The notes under the pieces: model-generated
The model's input: the letters and a program-made list of their open reading frames with translations, nothing else
Told to the model about the DNA's origin: nothing
Databases searched by the model: none
Shown: positions 1 through 8,164 of the stretch, piece after piece
How the letters are laid out: the number at the start of each line of letters is the position of its first letter
How positions within the stretch are numbered: position 1 is the stretch's first letter
Program-made: the position numbers and the translations under genes
Assembly (NCBI GenBank): GCA_934702165.1
Contig: CAKUYG010000062.1
Location: forward strand, 1 to 11,004
Source: an uncultured Bacteroidales bacterium
GTDB lineage: Bacteria; Bacteroidota; Bacteroidia; Bacteroidales; UBA932
Length of the DNA: 11,004 bases
Reading direction: 5' to 3'

Positions 1-987
1 GTGTATAGGAGCGCAGTACTCGAGATCGCAGGCTCTTAGGAAATTGCCGAGATCGCCCTTTACGGTACCCGGTGTGAGTTTAAGCACGCCGTCCTCAACA
101 GCGAAGCTCATCTGGTAACCTTTATTGTGAGTAGGCATCAGAGCCGGGTCGTCCCCCATTTCTTCTGCGAAGAGTTCCCACTCCTCAAGTCCTGGAACTT
201 CCACAAATTCCCATGTTCCTATGAGCTGGGAGTACCTCAGGATGCCTTTTACGGTCACGGTAGTTGAAGTCGTGTTGCCGGCGTAGAAACGGCCGCTGAG
301 TTTGGACTCGTCCACTTTGATGATGATGGTCTTCTCGCTGCCGAGTTCGACTTCCTTGTCTGTGGCGATGAGGGTGAGAGTACCCTTGTTGGTGCCGGCC
401 GCTACCTTGAACGAGGTCGCGTCATTCTCCACGGTGAAGTCCTCGCCGAGCTTGGCTGTGGAGGATTCGTCGAAGAGTACAGGAAGCTCCATGTCAGAGG
501 TGGCGGAGAAGTCTTTGCCGGTCTTCATCCCCTGGAGGTCAAGTGTCACCGTGTAGGTGTTGAGAAGGTCGGCTTTCTCGGCGGAGAAACTATATGAGAT
601 TTTTTCCTTGTTCTCCACTGACACCACCATGCTCGGATTGGCACCGAGTTCATAACCGTCAGGGGCGACGATTGAGAGGGCGATTTCCTTGCCCTCCTCG
701 AAGTTGTCCTTAGGAGTGATTTCGATGGTGGCGGAAGTGCTTCCGGCCGCGAACTCAAAAGCTTCTGCCGACAGGACATAATCTGTACCTTTCACTGCGC
801 TTCCGGCGAAGTTGACAGGGACTGTGAGTTCTGACTGAGTCGCTTCAGAGACGGTGAGCTCGACTTTGAGGGGAGAGTCCGCCATCAGCACGGAGATGCT
901 CTTCGCGAAGGAGATGGTCGGGAGCTCTTTGGTGCAGGATACCGCAATTGCGGCGGCCGCACCGAGCAATAACATCAATTTTTTCAT
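1..987 (-). CDS. Calx-beta-repeat surface lipoprotein, C-terminus cut by window edge
   Basis: The reading frame is open from ATG at 987 to the left edge with no stop, so 329 N-terminal residues are present and the C-terminus is missing. The protein starts MKKLMLLLGAAAAIAVSC, a lipoprotein signal peptide with the acylated Cys at residue 18. Residues about 24-125 and 127-245 look like two beta-sandwich repeats of Calx-beta type. Each has a G-x-D-[YF] turn (GTDY at 67-70, GEDF at 181-184) followed by a short F-x-V/F-A-A-G strand and an alternating hydrophobic strand. From residue 250 a new domain begins with LIGTWEF (255-261), the kind of opening seen in small lipocalin-like domains of Bacteroidota lipoproteins. 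It starts 23 nt after the small lipoprotein gene and is probably the next cistron of the SusCD operon. A surface binding or accessory role is inferred. The Calx-beta assignment rests on reading the repeat pattern; the lipocalin-like assignment is weaker. Confidence 0.85.
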   Translation of the reverse strand, partial: MKKLMLLLGAAAAIAVSCTKELPTISFAKSISVLMADSPLKVELTVSEATQSELTVPVNFAGSAVKGTDYVLSAEAFEFAAGSTSATIEITPKDNFEEGKEIALSIVAPDGYELGANPSMVVSVENKEKISYSFSAEKADLLNTYTVTLDLQGMKTGKDFSATSDMELPVLFDESSTAKLGEDFTVENDATSFKVAAGTNKGTLTLIATDKEVELGSEKTIIIKVDESKLSGRFYAGNTTSTTVTVKGILRYSQLIGTWEFVEVPGLEEWELFAEEMGDDPALMPTHNKGYQMSFAVEDGVLKLTPGTVKGDLGNFLRACDLEYCAPIH

Positions 988-1010
988 TGTAAAACAAATA
1001 TTAGTTGTGA

Positions 1011-1232
1011 TTATCTGATTGCTGCGTTGTATTCATCGCGTATGGCCTTGACTTCCGCCTGCTCCTCGGCAGACGGGATTTCCCCTTTGGGGATCTGGTA
1101 GTACTCGGACCTGTCATCCGTCTTCGGCGTGAGTTCGTCATACGAGCATGATGCAACCGACAGGGTAAGGCCGCAGAGCGAGCATGCCGCAATAGCGGCC
1201 CTGATTATGGATTTACGATACATAACCTTCAT
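1011..1232 (-). CDS. very small lipoprotein, unknown function
   Basis: A 73-residue protein if started at ATG 1232 (MKVMYRKS...), or 70 residues from ATG 1223 (MYRKS...). Both starts give a basic n-region, a hydrophobic core and the lipobox SVASC, so a lipoprotein signal is clear. After the Cys only about 44 residues remain, rich in charged and polar residues, including YYQIPKGEIPSAEEQ and ending EYNAAIR before TAA. The start overlaps the end of the susD-like gene by 20 nt (ATG 1232) or 11 nt (ATG 1223), which suggests coupled translation. I do not recognise a family. It might be a genuine mini-lipoprotein. It might also be the remnant N-terminus of a larger accessory lipoprotein: SusCD operons of this kind often carry one here, such as a zinc-metallohydrolase lipoprotein. 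No continuation is visible, because the next gene begins 23 nt downstream with its own signal peptide. Confidence 0.7.
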   Translation of the reverse strand: MKVMYRKSIIRAAIAACSLCGLTLSVASCSYDELTPKTDDRSEYYQIPKGEIPSAEEQAEVKAIRDEYNAAIR

Positions 1233-2589
1233 TTTGAACCATTTTGTCGTTAAGATCCACATCCCCCTTGTAGATGGGGGCGGTGTAGAGATATTTCTCT
1301 GTCGTATATTTGAGTCCGTTGTTGATGACCCACATCTCGGGCCTGCCGTTCCGCTTCAGCTCGAACCAGCGGTCTCCCTCCAAATATAATTCTTTTCTTC
1401 TCTCGTTGAATATGGCGGACATGATTTTTGTCAAGGCTTTTCCTTGTGCGTCGACTTTTATGAGCGCCTTCGGGTCCGGTGAAGGGAGTGTCTCCATGGT
1501 GTAGTCTGTGACCCCGCGGATGCGGTTGCGCCTCAGGTAGTTGAGCTGGTCGAGCGCTTTGGCGTCCTCCCCTAGGTGGGCATAGCTCTCGGCTAGCATG
1601 AGCACTATTTCCGAGCCGCGGACTTTCGCACTGGTGTTTTTCTGGTTAACCCTTTTCTTGTCAAATGACACGGCGTACCTCACATCGGCATCTTTGTCCT
1701 CGTCGAACAGATGCACAAGGGCGGCGTTGACCGGGCGGGTCTTCAGGTCCTTTATGATCATGGAGTAGTACCAGTCGAGGTCGTTGTTGTTGTTGATGTG
1801 CGAGCGGACTATGACTTCCTGGCCCTGGGCGTTCTTTGCCTGGATCATGCCTTCGTACTGGTCGATGCCGGCGAGTCTGTATTCCTTGACCTGCATCAGT
1901 TCCTCGCACAGGGGTACAACAGAATCATAGTCTCCGATCCAGAAGTACAGCTTCGCGAGGTAGGCCTTGACGATGTTTTCCGTGAAGAGGAACATCTTGT
2001 CGGTGATATGGTATGAGATGGATTTTTTCAGCAGCCTTTCCGTGTATTCGGCTGTCGCCTCAAGGGACTCGCGCGAAGGCATCTGCTCCATGTCGAACCT
2101 GTCGATAAGCGGAAGTCCGGGCTGCAGATCAGCCCTGTCTCTGTCATAAGGGTCGCAATAGTCGCGTATGAGGTTGTAGTAGCACACTCCCTTTATTGCG
2201 TAGCTCGCGGAGAGCAGCTGTTCCGCAAGTTCGCTGTCCCTGTCTGACATGTTCTCTATCACTATGTTGCAGTCCCGGATGATGGAGAAGTAGTTTTTGT
2301 AGTACATCTGCCGGGCGTTGATCTTGTCACCGGCGTAGGCGGCGATGGAGCCGATCCTGACGTTGGCGTCGAGGTTGTCCGAGAAACTTTCGTAGAGGAT
2401 GATCCCGTCGAAGTTTCCCACGATGAACTGGTCCTCTCCGCCCTCGATGTTGTTGACATGGTTGTGGATGATGGCGGCGAATTCCTCATCGGTTTCCGGG
2501 ATGACCTTCCCTTGGGGCTGGACGGTCAGATAGCCTTTGCATGAGCATACCAGCGATGCGCAGGCGAGTGTGAACAATATCTTTTTCAT
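1213..2589 (-). CDS. SusD/RagB-family nutrient-binding outer-membrane lipoprotein
   Basis: A 458-residue protein beginning MKKILFTLACASLVCSC, a lipoprotein signal with the likely acylated Cys at 17 (Cys15 is a less likely alternative). Family hallmarks are visible. There is an N-terminal helical segment around YYKNYFSIIRDCNIVIENM, of the type that opens the TPR-like helical core. The C-terminal block at 395-415 (NERRKELYLEGDRWFELKRNG) is also typical. The C-terminus resembles the usual ending (APIYKGDVDLN...VQNEGY). SusD-like proteins sit on the cell surface as the hinged lid of a SusC barrel and capture the ligand. This one is at the short end for the family, which is often 500 residues or more. 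It starts 12 nt after the susC-like stop and overlaps the small lipoprotein gene at its 3' end. The substrate cannot be read from the sequence. The neighbouring protease genes favour peptides over glycans, by inference. Confidence 0.95.
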   Translation of the reverse strand: MKKILFTLACASLVCSCKGYLTVQPQGKVIPETDEEFAAIIHNHVNNIEGGEDQFIVGNFDGIILYESFSDNLDANVRIGSIAAYAGDKINARQMYYKNYFSIIRDCNIVIENMSDRDSELAEQLLSASYAIKGVCYYNLIRDYCDPYDRDRADLQPGLPLIDRFDMEQMPSRESLEATAEYTERLLKKSISYHITDKMFLFTENIVKAYLAKLYFWIGDYDSVVPLCEELMQVKEYRLAGIDQYEGMIQAKNAQGQEVIVRSHINNNNDLDWYYSMIIKDLKTRPVNAALVHLFDEDKDADVRYAVSFDKKRVNQKNTSAKVRGSEIVLMLAESYAHLGEDAKALDQLNYLRRNRIRGVTDYTMETLPSPDPKALIKVDAQGKALTKIMSAIFNERRKELYLEGDRWFELKRNGRPEMWVINNGLKYTTEKYLYTAPIYKGDVDLNDKMVQNEGYVS

Positions 2590-2601
2590 CTGCAGTTCAG
2601 T

Positions 2602-5600
2602 TTAAATTCCTATGTTCATTCCGAATGAGACGCTCCTTGTGGTCGGGTAGGTGGCCCCCGGCACTTCAGGGTCCATCCCGTCGTACTTCGTGATGGTGAA
2701 GAAGTTGTTGAGGGACAGATTGAAGGACATGCTGTCAAGGTGCAGTCTGTCAAGCGCTTTTTTCGGCAGGGAATATGTCAGGATTATCGATTTGATCCTG
2801 AGATATGAAATATCCTTCAGATAGATCGCGTCCACTATGTTGTAGTCCATCGGGTTGTAGTAGCCGAAATTATATTTGTACCCGAAGTAGTCGTATATGC
2901 GCGGATACTTAGTGCCGGTGGTGTGGTCAGATGTCCATCGGTCGGTGCGGTCCCGGGTGACGTTGAGATGATTGGAGTACAGGTCGCTGTACTGTGACTG
3001 GACCGTCTCCGTGGAGGCTCCTTCGTGGCGCGGATTGTAGTAGGAGGCCGGAGAGACAATCTTGTCGTACTTCTTGGCTCCCAGTGAATAGTAGCCGCTG
3101 ACGCTTAGGCGGAATGTCTTGTAGCTTGCCGCGATGTTGAATCCGCCGGTGTACGGGGCGATGGACGTGCCTAGGTAGCGCCTGTAATTGTCCGCCTTGT
3201 TGAGGTCCGTGGCGGTGGAGATCACGGCATCCGGTCTGAGTTCGAATGCATACAGGCCGGATTCAGGATCGATCCCGTTCAGCCGTCCGGACATTATCGC
3301 TCCTACCGGGTACCCTTCCACATACCTGTCCTTGACCGTGATCTTGCTGGCGTAGGAAGGGGTGTACTTGGTGACTTTGTTGTAGTTGTATGCGAAGTTG
3401 ACCGAGGCGGTGAGGGAGAAGTCCCTTTTCTGTACGGGCTTTCCGCTCAGACTCACCTCTACGCCGCTGTTCATTATGTCGGCGGAATTGAAATACTGGG
3501 ATGTGAATCCTGTTGTGGATAGCACTTGTGATGAGGTGACGATGTCAGAACTCTGCCTGAGGTATCCTTCTGTGGAGAAAGTCAGCCTCTCACCGAAGAG
3601 TCCCATGTCCACTGATGCCTTGACGTCCTGTGTCTTTTCCCATCTCAGGTTCGGGTTGGGGGCTGATGGGATGTATCCGAGCATGTACGCCTGGTCGTTC
3701 CAGTATCTGTACTGCTGCCTGTAGTATTGCATTATCAGGTTCGGGGTGGTGCTGGTGTTGACATCCCCTGTGAAACCTGTGGCGGCCCTGACTGTGAGAT
3801 GGCTTATGTTCCTGGCATCCCTCATGAAAGGCTCTTCAGAAATGTGCCATGCCCCACCTGCGCTCCATGTCGGGTTGAACTGTCTGTCCATGCCGAAATT
3901 GGAGCTTCCGTCGGTGCGGACCGAGAGGTTGAGCACAAAGGTCTTCTTGTAATAATAGTCGGCCGATGCGTAGAAGGAAGCATATCTGTTTTCTGTGAAA
4001 TATTCCCCGCTCAAGGCTTCCACAGCCCGTACCCAAGCATCGGTCTCTCCGGAGATCGTCGGGAGGGATGAGGTTGCCGTCTTCGGGTCGTAGTTGTATC
4101 TTTTCGTGAAGATGGTGTTTGATGATGAACCTCTGATCTCGGCTCCGGCTATGGCGGAGAGGGTGTGCTGCTCAGAGCCGAAGGACTGGTTGTAGACGAA
4201 GTGTCCGCGCAGCACATAGCTTGAGCGGTTCGTGGCATTCTGGGTGATGGACCCGTACAGTTTGCTTTGGGAGTATTTGTCGTTGCCGAGCCTGTCCTTG
4301 AATGCGGTGTAAGTGTCCTTGCCGGTGATCTTGTCGGTCTTGTTGTTGGAGAACGAGTAGGAGGCGAGACCTACGAATTTCAGAGGGCTGAACAACTTGA
4401 CCTCCAACTGTCCGCGGACGGTGTTCGCGAAATTGACGGTGTTTGTGGAGTTCTCTTTAAGTTCCCTTATGATGTTGAAGCCGTTAGCCGGCATGACTTC
4501 GGTGTTGTTGCCGTTGTAGTAGCCGAGCGAGAAGAAAGTTTCGTCCGCGGCATAGCTGCCGTCACTGTTGTAGACCTTTTCGTAAGGGTTGGCGAAGTAG
4601 GCATAGTTGAATGCGTCCACGTAACTGTCCGGAGTGACCGTCCCCTGCCTGGACATGTCCGCTCCGAACTCGATCTTCACGCGTTCCACCGGTGTCATCG
4701 TCATGTTCGCCGTGATGTTGTAGCGGTCATAGTTGTTGTTGATCAGCATGCCGTTCTCGTTGGCATAGCCCAGCGAAAGATAGTAGGTGTATTTGTCGGC
4801 GCCGCCGCTCATCGAGATGTGGTGGTTGTGCGAGAATGTGTCGCGGAAAAGCTCCTTGTACCAGTCTGTCGTGTTGGAAGCGAGCGAAGCGATATACTCG
4901 TCCTGAAGCTCTTTGTTGTCTTTCATCCCGGTGAAATGCCCGACCCCGGCACGTATTTGCCCCACCACTCCCACAATCGGGAAGAACACCGAGGCGTCTT
5001 TGAGGGACTGGCGATATTTGTCAGCTGAGAACTCGTTCCAAAGTTCATCCTCCCATGCGAGCTTCTCCTCTGAATTCATCAGATTCACGCTGCGTTGCGG
5101 TGAGAATGAGAACACGAGGTTGTTGGAGTATGAGATCTTCATGCGTCCTGCCTGACCTTTCTTGGTGGTGACCACTATGACTCCGTTGGCTGCTCTGGAT
5201 CCGTATATGGCTGCTGCAGCCGCATCCTTGAGAATCGTCACGTTTTCGATGTCGTTGGGGTTGATGTTACCGATTCCGTTGACGAAGATGTCATCGAACC
5301 CTCCCGCCTTGATCTGTTCGGAGGAAAGGTCTGGGGTGTCGTTCTGCATCGGGACGCCGTCCACAACCCAGAGCGGGCTGGAATTGCCCGAGAGATTGTT
5401 GACGCCCCTGATCCTGATGTTTGACTGCTGCCCGGGGCGTCCGGATGTCGCCTGGATGGCCACACCTGCCACCTCTCCCTGCATGAGTGAGGCCACTGAG
5501 GTGATAGGCTTGCTCTTGAATGTGTCGGACGAGAGGATGCCGACCGAACCCGTGATCCTTTTGGTGGTGGTCTGGGAATATCCGGTCACGACCACCTGAT

Positions 5601-5925
5601 CCAGAAAGTCGGACTCGTATTCGAGCGTCACGGACATGTTCGAGAGGTTGGCGCCTTTCAGGGGGACCTCAATGCTTTTCATTCCTATAAATGAGAACAC
5701 GAGAGTCTTGGCCTTATCCGGAAGCTGCAAGGTGAAATTGCCGTCAAGGTCTGTCTGCGTGCCTTTGCCGGGCACTTCCTTGACCACTACTCCGGCTCCG
5801 ATCAGGGGTTCTCCCTGGTCGTCCCGTACTGTCCCTTTGGCGATGCGTCCGCCCTGGGCGACAAGGAGTCCCTGCGGCAGCAGAAGCGCCACTGTCAAAA
5901 GAATGATCTTCAGCGTTTTATTCAT
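2602..5925 (-). CDS. SusC/RagA-family TonB-dependent outer-membrane transporter
   Basis: From ATG 5925 the protein has 1107 residues. It has a signal peptide (MNKTLKIILLTVALLLPQGL, cleavage likely after VAQ at 24), then a CarboxypepD-regulatory-like beta domain (about 27-105). A TonB-box-like segment QVVVTGY follows at 110-116. The plug domain carries the SusC/RagA signature near 222-257 (NPNDIENVTILKDAAAAAIY, then GSRAANGVIVV). A long C-terminal barrel ends in VSFGMNIGI. It would import a ligand captured by the SusD partner, driven by TonB-ExbBD. There is no N-terminal STN signalling domain, so direct ECF/anti-sigma signalling through this protein is unlikely. The chosen start overlaps the pseudoprotease stop by 8 nt (ATGAATAA). 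An in-frame ATG at 5955 (MSKEQNTKTSMNKT...) would add ten residues before the signal peptide and is possible. ATGs still further upstream add an arginine-rich stretch unlike a signal peptide and are rejected. Confidence 0.97.
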   Translation of the reverse strand: MNKTLKIILLTVALLLPQGLLVAQGGRIAKGTVRDDQGEPLIGAGVVVKEVPGKGTQTDLDGNFTLQLPDKAKTLVFSFIGMKSIEVPLKGANLSNMSVTLEYESDFLDQVVVTGYSQTTTKRITGSVGILSSDTFKSKPITSVASLMQGEVAGVAIQATSGRPGQQSNIRIRGVNNLSGNSSPLWVVDGVPMQNDTPDLSSEQIKAGGFDDIFVNGIGNINPNDIENVTILKDAAAAAIYGSRAANGVIVVTTKKGQAGRMKISYSNNLVFSFSPQRSVNLMNSEEKLAWEDELWNEFSADKYRQSLKDASVFFPIVGVVGQIRAGVGHFTGMKDNKELQDEYIASLASNTTDWYKELFRDTFSHNHHISMSGGADKYTYYLSLGYANENGMLINNNYDRYNITANMTMTPVERVKIEFGADMSRQGTVTPDSYVDAFNYAYFANPYEKVYNSDGSYAADETFFSLGYYNGNNTEVMPANGFNIIRELKENSTNTVNFANTVRGQLEVKLFSPLKFVGLASYSFSNNKTDKITGKDTYTAFKDRLGNDKYSQSKLYGSITQNATNRSSYVLRGHFVYNQSFGSEQHTLSAIAGAEIRGSSSNTIFTKRYNYDPKTATSSLPTISGETDAWVRAVEALSGEYFTENRYASFYASADYYYKKTFVLNLSVRTDGSSNFGMDRQFNPTWSAGGAWHISEEPFMRDARNISHLTVRAATGFTGDVNTSTTPNLIMQYYRQQYRYWNDQAYMLGYIPSAPNPNLRWEKTQDVKASVDMGLFGERLTFSTEGYLRQSSDIVTSSQVLSTTGFTSQYFNSADIMNSGVEVSLSGKPVQKRDFSLTASVNFAYNYNKVTKYTPSYASKITVKDRYVEGYPVGAIMSGRLNGIDPESGLYAFELRPDAVISTATDLNKADNYRRYLGTSIAPYTGGFNIAASYKTFRLSVSGYYSLGAKKYDKIVSPASYYNPRHEGASTETVQSQYSDLYSNHLNVTRDRTDRWTSDHTTGTKYPRIYDYFGYKYNFGYYNPMDYNIVDAIYLKDISYLRIKSIILTYSLPKKALDRLHLDSMSFNLSLNNFFTITKYDGMDPEVPGATYPTTRSVSFGMNIGI

Positions 5926-8161
5926 GGATGTCTTTGTATTTTGCTCTTTGCTCATATAAATACCGGTAATGTGATTTCTCTGCAGGATCTTTTGCCTTTG
6001 CGGCGGAGCGGGAGAGGACTTTAATGCTCTTCTTGCACAGGGCGTATATCTGCGGCGAGTCTTTCGCACCGTTCTCTTCCGCGAGTGCGGAGATCTTGTC
6101 GATAAACTGCTCCTGCATTTTCTTGCGCACCGGGGTTATAGCTTTCCCGTCCAGCGATTCTTTCCAGAGGTGGTCCATGATCCGGTCAAGAGCGCGGCTG
6201 CGTGTCATGGTCACTCCTTCGTCTTCAGGCTCTGACGAAAGGGCGAGGCTCTTTCTCAAGAGTGCGGAGAAGATGTCATAAGACACGTAGTCGGAGACCT
6301 TGTCGTTGAGGCTGATGTCTACGAGACCGTTGCCGTCAAGCGAGGTGCTCGCATCCATCCGTTCCAAAGTTTTTGCCAAGGCACGGTCCTGTTGCTCAAG
6401 GCTCACGGGGACATATCGTCTGTTGCCCGGGATGATTTCGGTGTAGCGAACTCCGCCGAGATATGGTATCAACGACTCGGATATCAGAAAATAATGCTCC
6501 ACGTAAGCATCGAGCAGGGCGCTCCTCACTTCAAAATCGAGGTCGCCTGATTCCAATAGTGCATTGGCCCGCGAAATCGAGTTTGTCAGGTTGCCAGCAG
6601 CGAGCTGTGACGCCGTTATAAGGTCGTCTCCAAGCAAATCCCTCTGGGCGCGCGGATCCGCAGGATCCAGTTCCTCCGGCAGAAAGAGATAGTCCGGGAC
6701 AGCCATGGAAGCATCTCCGTACAAGTGATTGATGTTGTAGAGGTCGAATTTTCCAAGTCCCGTCTGGCAATAAGATGCCGTCGGTGCGGCCTGTGACGCG
6801 TCCAAGAGGTAGTTCAGACATACGTCGTCCATCACGCTTTCTGTCAACTGTCCGCCGCTGCGTAGTGTGCTCAATGAGACCGCCGAGCTGCCGGCCAGAT
6901 TGACCCTGAAGCCCAGACAGCGTCCGATATGGTGTACGAGCATTGACGTGAGGCAGTCTTCTACAGCTGTAGAGTCAGCCGTGACGGAGACAAGTTCCGG
7001 CTTGAAGTGAGAACACATCACCATCAGGTCATAATGGATCTTTTTGCAAACATCATGGTCGATATGGATAGATGCCTTGAAAATCTTGCCGTTACGTGGG
7101 TCGGCCCATACCGAACTCTTGATTTCCTTGCCGGGTGTCCTGACATAGTCAATGCTTGATGTATATGAGTTTCTCGCAGAAGTGCGGGGGGATACCCTGA
7201 CGGCTTCCCGGTAGCCTTCGCGCCGGAAGCCGCCGTTCCAGATTCCGGCTGCTCTGCGAGCCGCATTCTCCACAGCGGCCGGCATGCTGTCGTCAAGCAT
7301 GAATTCGACCAGTGGTTTTTCTTTGTCGCGTACCGGCCACTTTGTGGCGAAGTAGCGCCTTTTCGCTCCTCTGGTCGAATTGTCGTATTCCAACAGGCTG
7401 ACGCTGCCTGCTCCGAGGCCGTTTTCGAGCTGGAGCGCTGCTTCTCCCGCAGGCGGAGGCAGAATGAATGATGTTCGGACGACTGCGCTGAACGGAGTGT
7501 CTTCGCTTATCTTAAGCATGGCGAACAGCGCCCTGGTCACAAGGTAGCTCATCTCAGTGTCCACTGATGCGCTGCCGCTGTCTGCCTGCACGGACTTGAT
7601 GAGGGAGTTGTCGCTCTTGTATGTGTAGTCACGGGTGATGTATCCGCCCATCGAGTTGTATCCGCCAAGGTATTTCGGGGACAGATGGGGCTTGTCCCCG
7701 GAGAATAGCGAGGTGACGTCGCAGAGCACGGCGGTGGAGTCTTTGTTGAACTCTTCTGTTTTCAGGAGGGCAAGGGTTGTGGGGGCGGAGCTTCCCTCCA
7801 GTGCTGAGGAAATGCCGCTGTCCTCGGAGAAGGAAACAAAATTGAGCTGCTGGAGCAGCACGTTCGTGCTGTCCGTGCTGTGGAACCTCACCAGTTTGAG
7901 TGGCTTAGTCTGGATCCCTGCGGTGGATTCCCTCTCGTCACTTGATTCTACGACGGTGGTGCCGAAGAGCATTTCTCTGTCAAAAAGGGAAAACGGGATT
8001 TCAGCATATACCTTGCAGTCGGACAGGTACAGCGTCATGAGGCCCTTTTCGGAGGCTGTGACGCTTTTGTCCTTGAATACATTGTAGGCGGGGATTTCCA
8101 CTGCCGGCTGTTCCGGTGCTGTGCAAATCAGCGGCAGCAAAACTGAGATCATTTTCAGCAT
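5918..8161 (-). CDS. catalytically degenerate metzincin paralogue (pseudoprotease)
   Basis: A 747-residue protein homologous along its length to its upstream neighbour. GLMTLYLSDCKVYAEIPFSL (40-59) matches GLFRMHLCEGKVYMDIPRTL, and VWADPRNGKIFKASI matches SWTDPRSGEIINATV. The SVMDDVCLNYL Met-turn region (Met444) matches SIMDYARFNYV, and YLGGVRYTE matches YVGGIRLYE. It therefore belongs to the Bacteroidota zinc-dependent metalloprotease family (DUF5118, DUF5117 and Met-zincin/DUF4953 domains). The zinc site is broken: where the neighbour has HEIGHCLGFMH, this one reads HHIGRCLGFRV (410-420). Only the first His survives; the general-base Glu is His, the second His is Arg and the third is Val. 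The frame is otherwise intact, so it looks like a maintained pseudoenzyme, not a decaying gene. The N-terminus MLKMISVLLPLICTAPEQPA is a short hydrophobic export signal without a convincing lipobox. It starts 3 nt after the neighbour's stop. Peptidase activity is not expected; a binding or regulatory role is inferred. Confidence 0.92.
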   Translation of the reverse strand: MLKMISVLLPLICTAPEQPAVEIPAYNVFKDKSVTASEKGLMTLYLSDCKVYAEIPFSLFDREMLFGTTVVESSDERESTAGIQTKPLKLVRFHSTDSTNVLLQQLNFVSFSEDSGISSALEGSSAPTTLALLKTEEFNKDSTAVLCDVTSLFSGDKPHLSPKYLGGYNSMGGYITRDYTYKSDNSLIKSVQADSGSASVDTEMSYLVTRALFAMLKISEDTPFSAVVRTSFILPPPAGEAALQLENGLGAGSVSLLEYDNSTRGAKRRYFATKWPVRDKEKPLVEFMLDDSMPAAVENAARRAAGIWNGGFRREGYREAVRVSPRTSARNSYTSSIDYVRTPGKEIKSSVWADPRNGKIFKASIHIDHDVCKKIHYDLMVMCSHFKPELVSVTADSTAVEDCLTSMLVHHIGRCLGFRVNLAGSSAVSLSTLRSGGQLTESVMDDVCLNYLLDASQAAPTASYCQTGLGKFDLYNINHLYGDASMAVPDYLFLPEELDPADPRAQRDLLGDDLITASQLAAGNLTNSISRANALLESGDLDFEVRSALLDAYVEHYFLISESLIPYLGGVRYTEIIPGNRRYVPVSLEQQDRALAKTLERMDASTSLDGNGLVDISLNDKVSDYVSYDIFSALLRKSLALSSEPEDEGVTMTRSRALDRIMDHLWKESLDGKAITPVRKKMQEQFIDKISALAEENGAKDSPQIYALCKKSIKVLSRSAAKAKDPAEKSHYRYLYEQRAKYKDIHE

Positions 8162-8164
8162 ATA

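Noticed and set aside
1001..1192. Alternative minus-strand frame over the small lipoprotein, suggesting a frameshifted longer gene
   Set aside because: Its product has no signal peptide or recognisable motif and is arginine-rich. The lipoprotein frame and the following gene each have a proper start, so no frameshift joins them.
4267..5028. Plus-strand open frame of 253 codons inside the susC-like gene
   Set aside because: It lies wholly antisense to a well-supported transporter gene, shows no recognisable domain, and its valine- and arginine-rich composition is what the complement of the SusC codons yields.
5926..6069. N-terminal extension of the susC-like frame upstream of 5955
   Set aside because: The added residues are arginine-rich and overlap the end of the pseudoprotease gene. 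A proper signal peptide starts at 5925, or at most 5955.
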